A stretch of 56,343 nucleotides of DNA from contig JAGXHU010000084.1 of assembly GCA_024636015.1 (NCBI GenBank), forward strand, positions 1-56,343. The letters run 5' to 3'. Below the pieces are notes generated by a model. The model was given only the letters and a program-made list of their open reading frames with translations, made no database searches and was not told the origin of the DNA. Both the position numbers and the translations under genes were made by a program. Every line of letters begins with the position of its first letter. The stretch's first letter is position 1. This stretch comes from Halothiobacillus sp. GTDB taxonomy: Bacteria; Pseudomonadota; Gammaproteobacteria; Halothiobacillales; Halothiobacillaceae. Positions 14,601 through 20,508 of the stretch are shown in pieces.

Positions 14601-14783
14601 ATGAATGATGTTCAACTGCAAGCTGTGCAGCTAAATGTACGAGTGCCCGCCGAAATAAGGGACTGGCTTAAAGAAAAGGCGCAAGAAGAGGACCGCTCCA
14701 TGAATTGGATACTGGTCAATATTTTGGAAAGTTTGAAGAAATCAGAGGAGGCCAATCATGGCAGCAACAGCGCGTCGGCTTGA
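14601..14783 (+). CDS. Second Arc-family ribbon-helix-helix regulator
   Basis: A 60-residue protein from ATG 14601, with GGAGAAG upstream; a longer frame from 14529 would start inside the promoter. VQLNVRVPAEIRDWLKEKAQEEDRSMNWILVNILE is the ribbon-helix-helix core. It faces the other Arc-type gene across three operators, so the two probably form a mutual switch, like Arc and Mnt of phage P22. Its end overlaps the next gene by 26 bases. Confidence 0.75.
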   Translation: MNDVQLQAVQLNVRVPAEIRDWLKEKAQEEDRSMNWILVNILESLKKSEEANHGSNSASA

Positions 14784-15168
14784 GGCCGTAGAAAAAGAAA
14801 ACCCCCAAGTGGTGCAACACTCAGTCGAGCCAAGTGCATCACAACCGGATACGGATGCAAGCACCCCTGATGAAACGATTCGCCTGTTGAAGTCTGCCAT
14901 CATCGATATTGATGCGCTTTCCCAGACGGCGTTCTCGGAAATCCGCACGGTGGTGCGGCTGGTATTGACCTGCTTCGAAAGCGCCGATAGTCCATTGAGC
15001 GTTGAAACGATAGCCGTCGCATTGCAAATCATTGCCGATAAGGCAGAAGAAACGGAGGACCGCATTAGCTATCAGGCGGAAGATGTGGGCTGCAATTATG
15101 TTGATGAGCGTTCACGCCGGCGGTGGGCCAACTATCGTGCCGCTCTTGACATTCGGGAGGGCAAGTAA
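14758..15168 (+). CDS. Hypothetical protein of the Arc/Xis operon
   Basis: A 136-residue acidic, helical protein preceded by AGAGGAGGCC, overlapping the Arc-type gene. It has a proline/serine-rich linker (about residues 20-40) and a helical domain (IRLLKSAIIDIDALSQTAFSEIRTVVRLVLTCFE) with no recognised motif. Such genes between a repressor and xis in lambdoid elements are often small regulators. No function is assigned. Confidence 0.6.
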   Translation: MAATARRLEAVEKENPQVVQHSVEPSASQPDTDASTPDETIRLLKSAIIDIDALSQTAFSEIRTVVRLVLTCFESADSPLSVETIAVALQIIADKAEETEDRISYQAEDVGCNYVDERSRRRWANYRAALDIREGK

Positions 15169-15170
15169 TC

Positions 15171-15239
15171 ATGAACGAACTCATCCACGTTGAAGACAGC
15201 CTGATCGGCCTGTCTGAGGCTGATTTATGGCCAAACTGA
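15171..15239 (+). CDS. 22-codon leader-like reading frame before xis
   Basis: ATG 15171 follows GGGAGGG at good spacing and the frame ends at TGA 15237-15239, inside the start of the xis gene. The peptide (MNELIHVEDSLIGLSEADLW and two more residues) has no recognised motif. Its stop overlapping the xis start by 13 bases suggests translational coupling. It may be only a leader. Confidence 0.35.
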   Translation: MNELIHVEDSLIGLSEADLWPN

Positions 15240-15457
15240 TCACACTTGAGCAATGGCTCGCGCGCACGTTCGAAGAACCGCCGGCTATGGATACGGCGCG
15301 GCGCTGGTGCCGGGATGGGAAGATCCAACCCGCCCCGAAGAAGATAGGACGTTCATTTTTCCTGCAGCCAGATGCTGAGCATGTACAGAATGATCGACCC
15401 ACAAACAGACTCATCGACCGTATCCGGGCCGAGACCTCGCCGCCGAAACGCCGTTGA
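15227..15457 (+). CDS. xis: Excisionase, lambda Xis-like
   Basis: A 76-residue protein of the winged-helix excisionase type: LITLEQWLARTF, then MDTARRWCRDGKIQPAPKK and IGRSFFLQPDA. This is the pattern of Xis proteins that bend attachment DNA and turn the integrase reaction toward excision. One base separates its stop (15455-15457) from the ATG of the integrase at 15459. It belongs with that lambda-type integrase, not with the P4-type one at 4091. Confidence 0.85.
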   Translation: MAKLITLEQWLARTFEEPPAMDTARRWCRDGKIQPAPKKIGRSFFLQPDAEHVQNDRPTNRLIDRIRAETSPPKRR

Positions 15458-15458
15458 T

Positions 15459-16577
15459 ATGCCTGCGAATCTTTATGAGCCTCGCAAGGGATACTTCGTC
15501 TACCGAAACCCCAAAACGGGCAAGACCCACGCACTGGGGCGCATCGCTAAACGCGAAGCCATTGCCCAGGCCATCGAGGCCAATCACTACATCGAGGTCG
15601 ACCAGGCCGTCCGCATCATTGAGCGCATTCATGCCGAAGCGAATGGTGAACTGTTTGGTGCCTGGCTCGACCGGTTCGAGACCATCCTCAGCCGCCGCAA
15701 ACTGGCTGAGAACACCCAGCGAACCAACCGATCACGCCTCAAGGCCATCCGGGCAGAGTTTGGTACTGAATTAATCCATGATCTCGAGGGCAATGTCCGT
15801 CGATGGGCCGACTGGTTCGAGTCCATCATCGCCGAGGGCAAAAACCGGAGCGCTGTGGCATTCCGCTCGATCCTCGTCGATTGCTGGCGGGAGGCCATCG
15901 CCGCCGGCGTCGCTCAGCGCAACCCGATCGAGATCACGAAGCTGCCCGGCGCAGTGGTCCAGCGGGATCGCCTGACGCTCGATGCTTTCCGATTGATCCA
16001 TGCGGCCGCACTCACAATGACCGACCCTTGGATTGCCCGATCCATGGAACTGGCCATCGTTACCGCCCAGCGACGAGAAGACATTCATGCGATGCAGTTC
16101 AGGCCGTCCGCAAGCGCGACCGCGTGGGCATCGTCTGATGGGCTTTTCGTTCATCAACAGAAGACAGGCAAAAAGCTCATCATTCCCCTGGATCTGGGGC
16201 TAGATGCCGTGGGCATGAGTATCACCGACGTGATCGACTCATGCCGGGCATCTCATATTGCGACACCCTGGATGCTGCACCACACACGGAATTTTGGCAC
16301 CTGTTCGCGTGGGGACCCGGCACACATCGATACCATCTCGCGCAGCTTCATGCGGGCGCGCGATCTGGCCGTGAACACTCACGGGAAGCCACTCTGGGAC
16401 CCAGCTAAAAAACCACCAACCTTCCATGAACTACGCAGCCTGTCGATCCGTCTCTACACAGACCAGATCAATGCGGACTTCGCCCAGGCGCTGGCGGGTC
16501 ATTCAAGCCAGGAAATGACGGCTGTTTATCGAGACGTTCGGGGGTCTGAATGGGTCAAAGTGTTCAAAGCCACATAG
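15459..16577 (+). CDS. int: Lambda-type tyrosine integrase
   Basis: A 372-residue recombinase. The ATG 15459 directly after the xis stop is preferred over ATG 15372 inside xis. The N-terminal arm domain reads NLYEPRKGYFVYRNPKTGKTHALG. Catalytic residues are Arg205 (TAQRREDIHAM), His323 with Arg326 (HELRS), the AGHSS box and Tyr357 (TAVYRD). It is unlike the P4-type integrase at 4091, so the element holds two unrelated recombination systems. Its own attachment pair is not evident. Pieces of a sister integrase gene lie downstream at 16636-16665 and 17253-17318. Confidence 0.9.
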   Translation: MPANLYEPRKGYFVYRNPKTGKTHALGRIAKREAIAQAIEANHYIEVDQAVRIIERIHAEANGELFGAWLDRFETILSRRKLAENTQRTNRSRLKAIRAEFGTELIHDLEGNVRRWADWFESIIAEGKNRSAVAFRSILVDCWREAIAAGVAQRNPIEITKLPGAVVQRDRLTLDAFRLIHAAALTMTDPWIARSMELAIVTAQRREDIHAMQFRPSASATAWASSDGLFVHQQKTGKKLIIPLDLGLDAVGMSITDVIDSCRASHIATPWMLHHTRNFGTCSRGDPAHIDTISRSFMRARDLAVNTHGKPLWDPAKKPPTFHELRSLSIRLYTDQINADFAQALAGHSSQEMTAVYRDVRGSEWVKVFKAT

Positions 16578-16635
16578 AAATTACTCGATTCTATCCAATT
16601 CTTGTCATTTGCTGGCGGCGGCAGGGGCCTGCGTC

Positions 16636-16665
16636 ATGCACCGCAACCCTATCGAAATCACGAAC
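16636..16665 (+). pseudogene. Relic of an integrase gene, internal piece
   Basis: The bases around 16642-16662 encode HRNPIEIT in one frame, matching QRNPIEIT of the intact integrase (15918-15941) with close DNA similarity. No open frame continues on either side. The rest of 16578-16741 shows no gene. Confidence 0.5.
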
Positions 16666-16741
16666 ATGATTCACCGACCATTGCTTTATGGTGGCGCGAT
16701 GAGGCGCCGAATCGAATTCAGGAATCACTGAGGCTAGCCAT

Positions 16742-17098
16742 ATGAAAAACATTGTGGAGTACGGGGTGATCAGACATCAGCCCTACCCGAATAGCACAGA
16801 ATATCTGAATATAGGCATCATCACCTTCTTGCCGACTGGCGAAATACGTACACATTTCGCAGCCAATCTACGGAGACTCGTTGCTTTCGATCCTCAGGCT
16901 GATATCGACATCATCCGGAGGTGGGAAGTTGGGCTTCCTGAATTTTTGGCAGGCCTATCCAAAGATGAAGCAATCAGGCTGCTCGCACATTTTGGGACCT
17001 GGCGGATCTCAGAAAAACTTGGCCGGTTTGTCTATACAGATGAGCATGAATATACCGAACGGGTGAACGGAGCTCTCTCTTCTTTGGTAGACGCCTGA
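16742..17098 (+). CDS. DUF3037-family protein
   Basis: A 118-residue protein matching the start and body of DUF3037: VEYGVIRHQPYPNSTEYLNIGIITFLPTGEI, then helical segments to the end. DUF3037 proteins are small, lack a known activity and are frequent in mobile elements, often beside HipA-like kinases or phage genes. It lies between two relics of an integrase, which suggests that it replaced the middle of that gene as cargo. No HipA-like partner is seen. Confidence 0.8.
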   Translation: MKNIVEYGVIRHQPYPNSTEYLNIGIITFLPTGEIRTHFAANLRRLVAFDPQADIDIIRRWEVGLPEFLAGLSKDEAIRLLAHFGTWRISEKLGRFVYTDEHEYTERVNGALSSLVDA

Positions 17099-17110
17099 AG
17101 CGAGGCCAAA

Positions 17111-17365
17111 ATGACCGACGACGAGATTGCGGCCTATGCCGAAACCGTGAAGGCATCGAAACCAGCAGGCAAGCGGATAACGCTCGGGTATCTCGCCCCC
17201 GGCCTGCTTGAGGATCCAAAACCCATCGCGCGACAGCCAAACAAACCGGGCAACGCTGGCGGGTCATTCAAGTCAGGAAATGACAGCCGTTTATCGAGAC
17301 GTCCGGAGGGCGGAATGAGTCGATGCTCGATCTGGATTACCCCAATTTGTTCCCACGCTCTATGA
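17111..17365 (+). CDS. Doubtful chimeric reading frame running into an integrase relic
   Basis: The frame begins MTDDEIAAYAETVKASKPAG and is plausible to about residue 48. From 17253 it reads the integrase relic in the wrong phase, so residues beyond that are not natural protein sequence. It may be a gene truncated by recombination at the relic. No family is recognised. Confidence 0.3.
   Translation: MTDDEIAAYAETVKASKPAGKRITLGYLAPGLLEDPKPIARQPNKPGNAGGSFKSGNDSRLSRRPEGGMSRCSIWITPICSHAL
17253..17318 (+). pseudogene. Relic of an integrase gene, C-terminal piece
   Basis: In the integrase frame these bases encode TLAGHSSQEMTAVYRDVRRA and one more residue, then a TGA. It corresponds to 16488-16549 of the intact lambda-type integrase, including the catalytic Tyr segment, with several silent third-base changes. 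The offset between the copies is 765 bases. Confidence 0.7.
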
Positions 17366-17467
17366 ACTATGAGATTATCCCCACGATAGTTAGTCGGGTG
17401 GCTGGCCTTTTTTGCGCCGAGAGACTCGGGTTGGAGATTCTGGAAAAATGCTCAAGCAGGTGACCCC

Positions 17468-18595
17468 ATGAACCAGATCACGGAGTTCTTGGCTCCGCGT
17501 ATGGTTGGGCAGCGATTCGATGGGCATTCCATTCCACTGGAATTGCTCAAAGATCTTGCTGTATTGGAGGAAATGATCGTAGAGGTGGCCAAATGGTGTT
17601 ACCTGCTGGATCACCCCAACCGAAAACGCTCTCCGAAAGGATTTACCGATGGAATTGCCCTCGTGCTTTCCGGTATTGGAGATGGAAGTGCCGTTCCCCA
17701 ATTGAGTTTGTCGATCGAGCCGTCTCAATTAATCCCTCCTGAAGCTGCGACATATTTTGAGCGTGCACGCGACCATCTGATCGGCGCCATTAACGCTGCC
17801 GAATACGACGAGCCAATCGGCACACATTTGCCGGAAGCCCTCTTGTCTTATTTCGACCGCATCGGCCGAGGGTTGCGCGACGGTGAAGCCATCGAATTTT
17901 CCCCCCTCGCTACACGTAAAGCCCGTCTGACAAAAGCCACTCGTCGCAAGTTGGTGTTGGCCTCTAGCCAGGTACAGGAGTTGACCGAAGAAGTGACCCT
18001 GCGCGGCAGCATCCCCGAAGCCGATCAGGGCAAGATGACCTTCCAGATCCAAGTAATCAACGGCCCTCTTTTGGCAGCGCCCCTGGCTAGTCAGCACCAG
18101 CAAACTGTAGTTGAGGCATTCAGAGGGTACAAACAGGGTTTGCGGGTCATGCTGCAGGGTATCGGTCTCTACAATCGTAACGAGCGTTTGCAGAGCCTGG
18201 AGACAGTGGAGCATCTGAGTCTGCTCGATGCCAACGATGTTGCAGCCAGACTAGAAGAATTGAAATCCCTTCGAGATGGTTGGCTAGACGGAAAGGGCAT
18301 TGCCCTGGACAAGGATGGACTGGAATGGCTGACCAAATTATTTCAATACAATTACGCGGACGAGTTACCTCTCCCTTACCTTTACCCGACCGCCGAAGGC
18401 GGCGTTCAGGCAGAATGGTCACTGGGTGACTGGGAGATCACCTTGGAGGTTGACCTAAGCAGCCATCAAGGTGAATGGCACGCATTGGAGATGACAACCG
18501 AAGCCGAAAAAGTGGAAACTTTGGACTTGAACGAAATCCAGTCATGGCAATGGCTGACGACAGAGATTGAAAGCTGCAGAGCAGGTGGGGCATGA
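17468..18595 (+). CDS. Unknown cargo protein A of a two-gene operon
   Basis: A 375-residue soluble protein with no membrane segment. The middle (about residues 155-215, TRKARLTKATRRKLVLASSQVQELTEEVTLRG) is basic, then beta-rich. The C-terminal 60 residues carry a repeated acidic/aromatic pattern (WSLGDWEITLEVDLSSHQGEWHALE, then LDLNEIQSWQWL). I recall hypothetical proteins of this shape paired with the small partner downstream, but no function is known to me. ATG 18592 of the next gene overlaps its stop by four bases. Its place in the island makes defence, competition or regulation the obvious options. Confidence 0.7.
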   Translation: MNQITEFLAPRMVGQRFDGHSIPLELLKDLAVLEEMIVEVAKWCYLLDHPNRKRSPKGFTDGIALVLSGIGDGSAVPQLSLSIEPSQLIPPEAATYFERARDHLIGAINAAEYDEPIGTHLPEALLSYFDRIGRGLRDGEAIEFSPLATRKARLTKATRRKLVLASSQVQELTEEVTLRGSIPEADQGKMTFQIQVINGPLLAAPLASQHQQTVVEAFRGYKQGLRVMLQGIGLYNRNERLQSLETVEHLSLLDANDVAARLEELKSLRDGWLDGKGIALDKDGLEWLTKLFQYNYADELPLPYLYPTAEGGVQAEWSLGDWEITLEVDLSSHQGEWHALEMTTEAEKVETLDLNEIQSWQWLTTEIESCRAGGA

Positions 18596-18954
18596 ACGAC
18601 CACACTCTACTCCTACGCCAAATTCATCCCAGCTTCGTGCAGGAGGGCCGTCCCTCATCCCAAGCCTTCCGCCCCACACCCAAAGATGAAAAAAAGCTCT
18701 CTGTCTACGATGGAGACCAGATTTCGCCGGCCGCTGCATTCCAGCATTATTGCGTGACCTTGAATCTGGCTTCTTCCGGCGTCCAAGCTGTCAGCGTGGA
18801 AGAATGTCATAGCTTGATTTTGCCAACTTCCCCTGACCCAACACATTTTAAGGAACACGCACTGATCGACTTTTCCAGTCAAAATGACAAAGACATACAA
18901 AGGAAGAGCAAGATTCTCAAAGCCAATGCCGCGGCCCGTGGCTGGCTAACTTAA
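18592..18954 (+). CDS. Unknown cargo protein B, partner of the 17468 gene
   Basis: A 120-residue protein coupled through an ATGA overlap to the upstream gene. The segment HPSFVQEGRPSSQAFRPTPKDEKKLSVYDGDQISPAAAFQHY is very regular and looks conserved; the C-terminal part is lysine-rich (QNDKDIQRKSKILKANAAARGWLT). No catalytic motif is evident. The small-basic/large-acidic pairing resembles many two-component cargo systems, but it is not a recognised toxin-antitoxin pair. Confidence 0.7.
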   Translation: MNDHTLLLRQIHPSFVQEGRPSSQAFRPTPKDEKKLSVYDGDQISPAAAFQHYCVTLNLASSGVQAVSVEECHSLILPTSPDPTHFKEHALIDFSSQNDKDIQRKSKILKANAAARGWLT

Positions 18955-19048
18955 AGGTAACGGGCACCGTGGGGTGATCTTCTCATCCCGCCATTTGTGC
19001 CATTAATTCCCGACGGGGATGGATAGAATCTTCCATCAACCAATTAAA

Positions 19049-19071
19049 ACACCCGTGCTGGCGGGTTTTTT
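19049..19071 (+). terminator. Probable intrinsic terminator after cargo operon
   Basis: ACCCG and CGGGT flank six bases (TGCTGG), followed by six or more T residues. The stem is short, so strength is uncertain. It would end the 17468-18954 operon. Confidence 0.55.
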
Positions 19072-19077
19072 ATTGCC

Positions 19078-19467
19078 CTACTTGATTGCCATCACATCAC
19101 GCATAGTTTGCCTGGCGGCATATGCCTTGAGCGTTGCCATGTTGGGATGCATCCCTTTCCGATCCACGATGGATTCCGCCAACGAGTACTGGCAGAAAGG
19201 GAACCTCAGCGACAGCCCAGGCGCATCTAGCGGCTCACAAAAATAGGCAAATTGGCCGAATAACCCCATCACAACCACGTTCGTTGGTTGCTGTGCGATA
19301 GGCGGAATGCAATCAGCTCCTTGATCTGTCATGTGTCCACCAAGAAGATTCCCCGGAGATCCACAAGTCCAGGAACCCTTATCGACATAGTAGGGGGCTG
19401 GCCCAGCTTGGGCCGCATCGACCGGAATGGTGCTGGCCAACAGCAGTAGCATCAAAGAAATTCGCAT
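19078..19467 (-). CDS. Small secreted protein of unknown function
   Basis: A 129-residue protein. I take ATG 19467, preceded by GAGGAC, not the longer frame from 19629. It has a clear signal peptide (MRISLMLLLLASTIPVDAAQA) and a short mature part with four cysteines (SWTCGSP, GADCIPP, YFCEP, PFCQY), which suggests two disulfides in the periplasm or outside. No family is recognised. It is transcribed toward the terminator at 19049-19071 and against the cargo operon. Confidence 0.55.
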   Translation of the reverse strand: MRISLMLLLLASTIPVDAAQAGPAPYYVDKGSWTCGSPGNLLGGHMTDQGADCIPPIAQQPTNVVVMGLFGQFAYFCEPLDAPGLSLRFPFCQYSLAESIVDRKGMHPNMATLKAYAARQTMRDVMAIK

Positions 19468-19651
19468 GACTGTCCTCGCTCGATAAAATCCACGATCGAT
19501 CCCACCTAATCCAATAATCAACCGTCCTACGAGGCGGTTTTCTTTCTGCCTATCTTGCGCTCCCATCTTCCAATCCCAGTCCTTGATATAGGATCGAGCC
19601 AGATCCAGAGCGGCTCTAAAAATCAGCACGTTCTCGGTATTACGTCACTAA

Positions 19652-19855
19652 CGCTACCAGCTACCGGGTTAATAGGTAGCGGAAAAGCAAAAAGTAGCGA
19701 TACAAATAAACGATCCCGCTACCGCCAAACATAGCTGGAATGCGGGTTACAGCGAAAAAGTAGCGGGTAGCGGCAAAAATCCAAAGCCATCCGAAGAGCA
19801 GGAAGATCAGCAAGCGACCCTGGCCGATTTTGGGCTTTGACGATGTCGACAATGG
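19652..19855 (+). pseudogene. Relic of the replication-ATPase 3' end with heptamers
   Basis: The segment 19675-19855 matches 8604-8773 almost base for base and still encodes the protein's C-terminus, ending EEQEDQQATLADFGL and a stop at about 19840. There is no start and no upstream domain. CGCTACC or its complement occurs at 19652, 19675, 19717 and 19766 with shorter copies at 19694 and 19760. The 9-base in-frame insertion shows that it came from a sister element, not a recent copy of this gene. Confidence 0.75.
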
Positions 19856-20164
19856 GCCGGTCTCAAGCAATCAACCAACTAGATGACCAACCAGGTAAAC
19901 AACCGAGCCAAGCGCCGGGTTGTTTATTGGGTGGCATTCCCGCCATAGCAAGGGGGCGTCAAAACACCGACCCGTTGATTCCACGGATCAGGTCCTCCAG
20001 TGGAGGATGGGGGGGCACATCTTGCCCTCGCCTGAAAGGGGCTCATTTGAAATGAGGGTGCGCGCCGGTGGCGCATATCCCCACCATCGGTGGACTTTAA
20101 CTGCCGTGTAGTTTCCCATGGGGCTTCTAGCTGTAAAACAGCGCAAGAAATCAGCCTGATACCC

Positions 20165-20209
20165 TGGTCAAAATTGGACGCTGTTGGGTGGTCAATTTTC
20201 GACGCTGTT
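20165..20209. repeat. Tandem 21-bp repeats, possible IS21-family end remnant
   Basis: Two 21-bp units begin TGGTCAA and end GACGCTGTT (20165-20185 and 20189-20209), then TGACA follows. Read leftward this begins TGTCAAACAGCGTC. IS21-family ends carry several such internal repeats and terminate in TG...CA. No istA or istB gene is present nearby, so at most this is a remnant end. Confidence 0.35.
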
Positions 20210-20305
20210 TGACACTTCTAGCCACCGATGGTGGGGCGGGTTTTCCCTCGGCTTACAGCGGCTGGCGGAACAGCCGGTGGCAAATACCCGTTATTTGAAA
20301 AGTTT

Positions 20306-20326
20306 GGTTACATTCACGGTTACATC
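20306..20326. promoter_or_regulatory. Putative integrase arm sites, right end
   Basis: GGTTACATT at 20306-20314 and GGTTACATC at 20318-20326 repeat the left-end pair (4042-4062) with the same 12-base spacing and orientation. They lie 57 bases inside the right attachment repeat. Presence at both ends supports a role in integration or excision. Confidence 0.45.
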
Positions 20327-20382
20327 TCGATGGGCGCCAATAATAAAGGCTCAGACGGTTAAGTCTAAGCCTTTGATTTATT

Positions 20383-20430
20383 TGGTGGGCCCAGTAGGAC
20401 TTGAACCTACGACCAATCGATTATGAGTCG
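20383..20430. repeat. Proximal attachment repeat inside tRNA-Ile(CAU)
   Basis: It is identical to 3865-3912 over 48 bases. It forms the 3' part of the intact tRNA gene, so integration restored a complete tRNA. The right border of the element lies within it. Confidence 0.93.
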
Positions 20431-20459
20431 ACTGCTCTAACCAACTGAGCTATGGGCCC
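20383..20459 (-). tRNA. tRNA-Ile(CAU), the AUA-decoding tRNA
   Basis: Read on the minus strand it folds into a 77-base tRNA with encoded CCA. The acceptor stem is GGGCCCA/TGGGCCC, the D-arm AGCTCAGTTGGTTAGAGC, and the anticodon loop CTCATAA gives anticodon CAU. CAU also occurs in tRNA-Met, but the anticodon stem and variable region (TCGACTCATAATCGATTGGTCG in part) resemble the minor isoleucine tRNA whose C34 is changed to lysidine by TilS. The element uses its 3' end as integration target. Confidence 0.88.
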
Positions 20460-20508
20460 GAAAGGAGATCGGCAGCGACGGCTGCCGACAGAATGCCCAA
20501 GGCATGTT

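Larger units (their letters stand above)
19856..20382. other. Gene-free right arm of the element
   Basis: Apart from the IS-like repeats (20165-20209) and the arm-like sites (20306-20326), I see no gene here. A rightward frame at 19837-20055 has no family features and begins inside the relic, so it is not called. The stretch 19468-19650 is likewise empty. Confidence 0.6.
3865..20430. mobile_element. Integrated element in tRNA-Ile(CAU); probable phage satellite
   Basis: The element is about 16.6 kb, bounded by perfect 48-bp direct repeats, with a tyrosine recombinase 178 bases inside the left repeat. It encodes an AlpA-like regulator, a Toprim primase, a DUF3631 ATPase, a Nu1-like small terminase, a tape-measure/lysozyme-like protein and a gpD-like decoration protein. 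No large terminase, portal, major capsid, tail-tube or lysis gene is seen. The right half has a second Xis/Int pair, cargo genes and relics of related elements. The island call is very secure; phage satellite rather than decayed prophage is inferred from the tight operon spacing and intact frames of the left half. Confidence 0.85.

Noticed and set aside
14282..14783. Toxin-antitoxin pair
   Set aside because: Both proteins are ribbon-helix-helix regulators, they are divergent, and no toxin fold is present, so an immunity-type switch fits better.
19837..20055. 72-codon frame after the helicase relic
   Set aside because: It starts inside the relic in another phase and has a low-complexity, non-protein-like composition.
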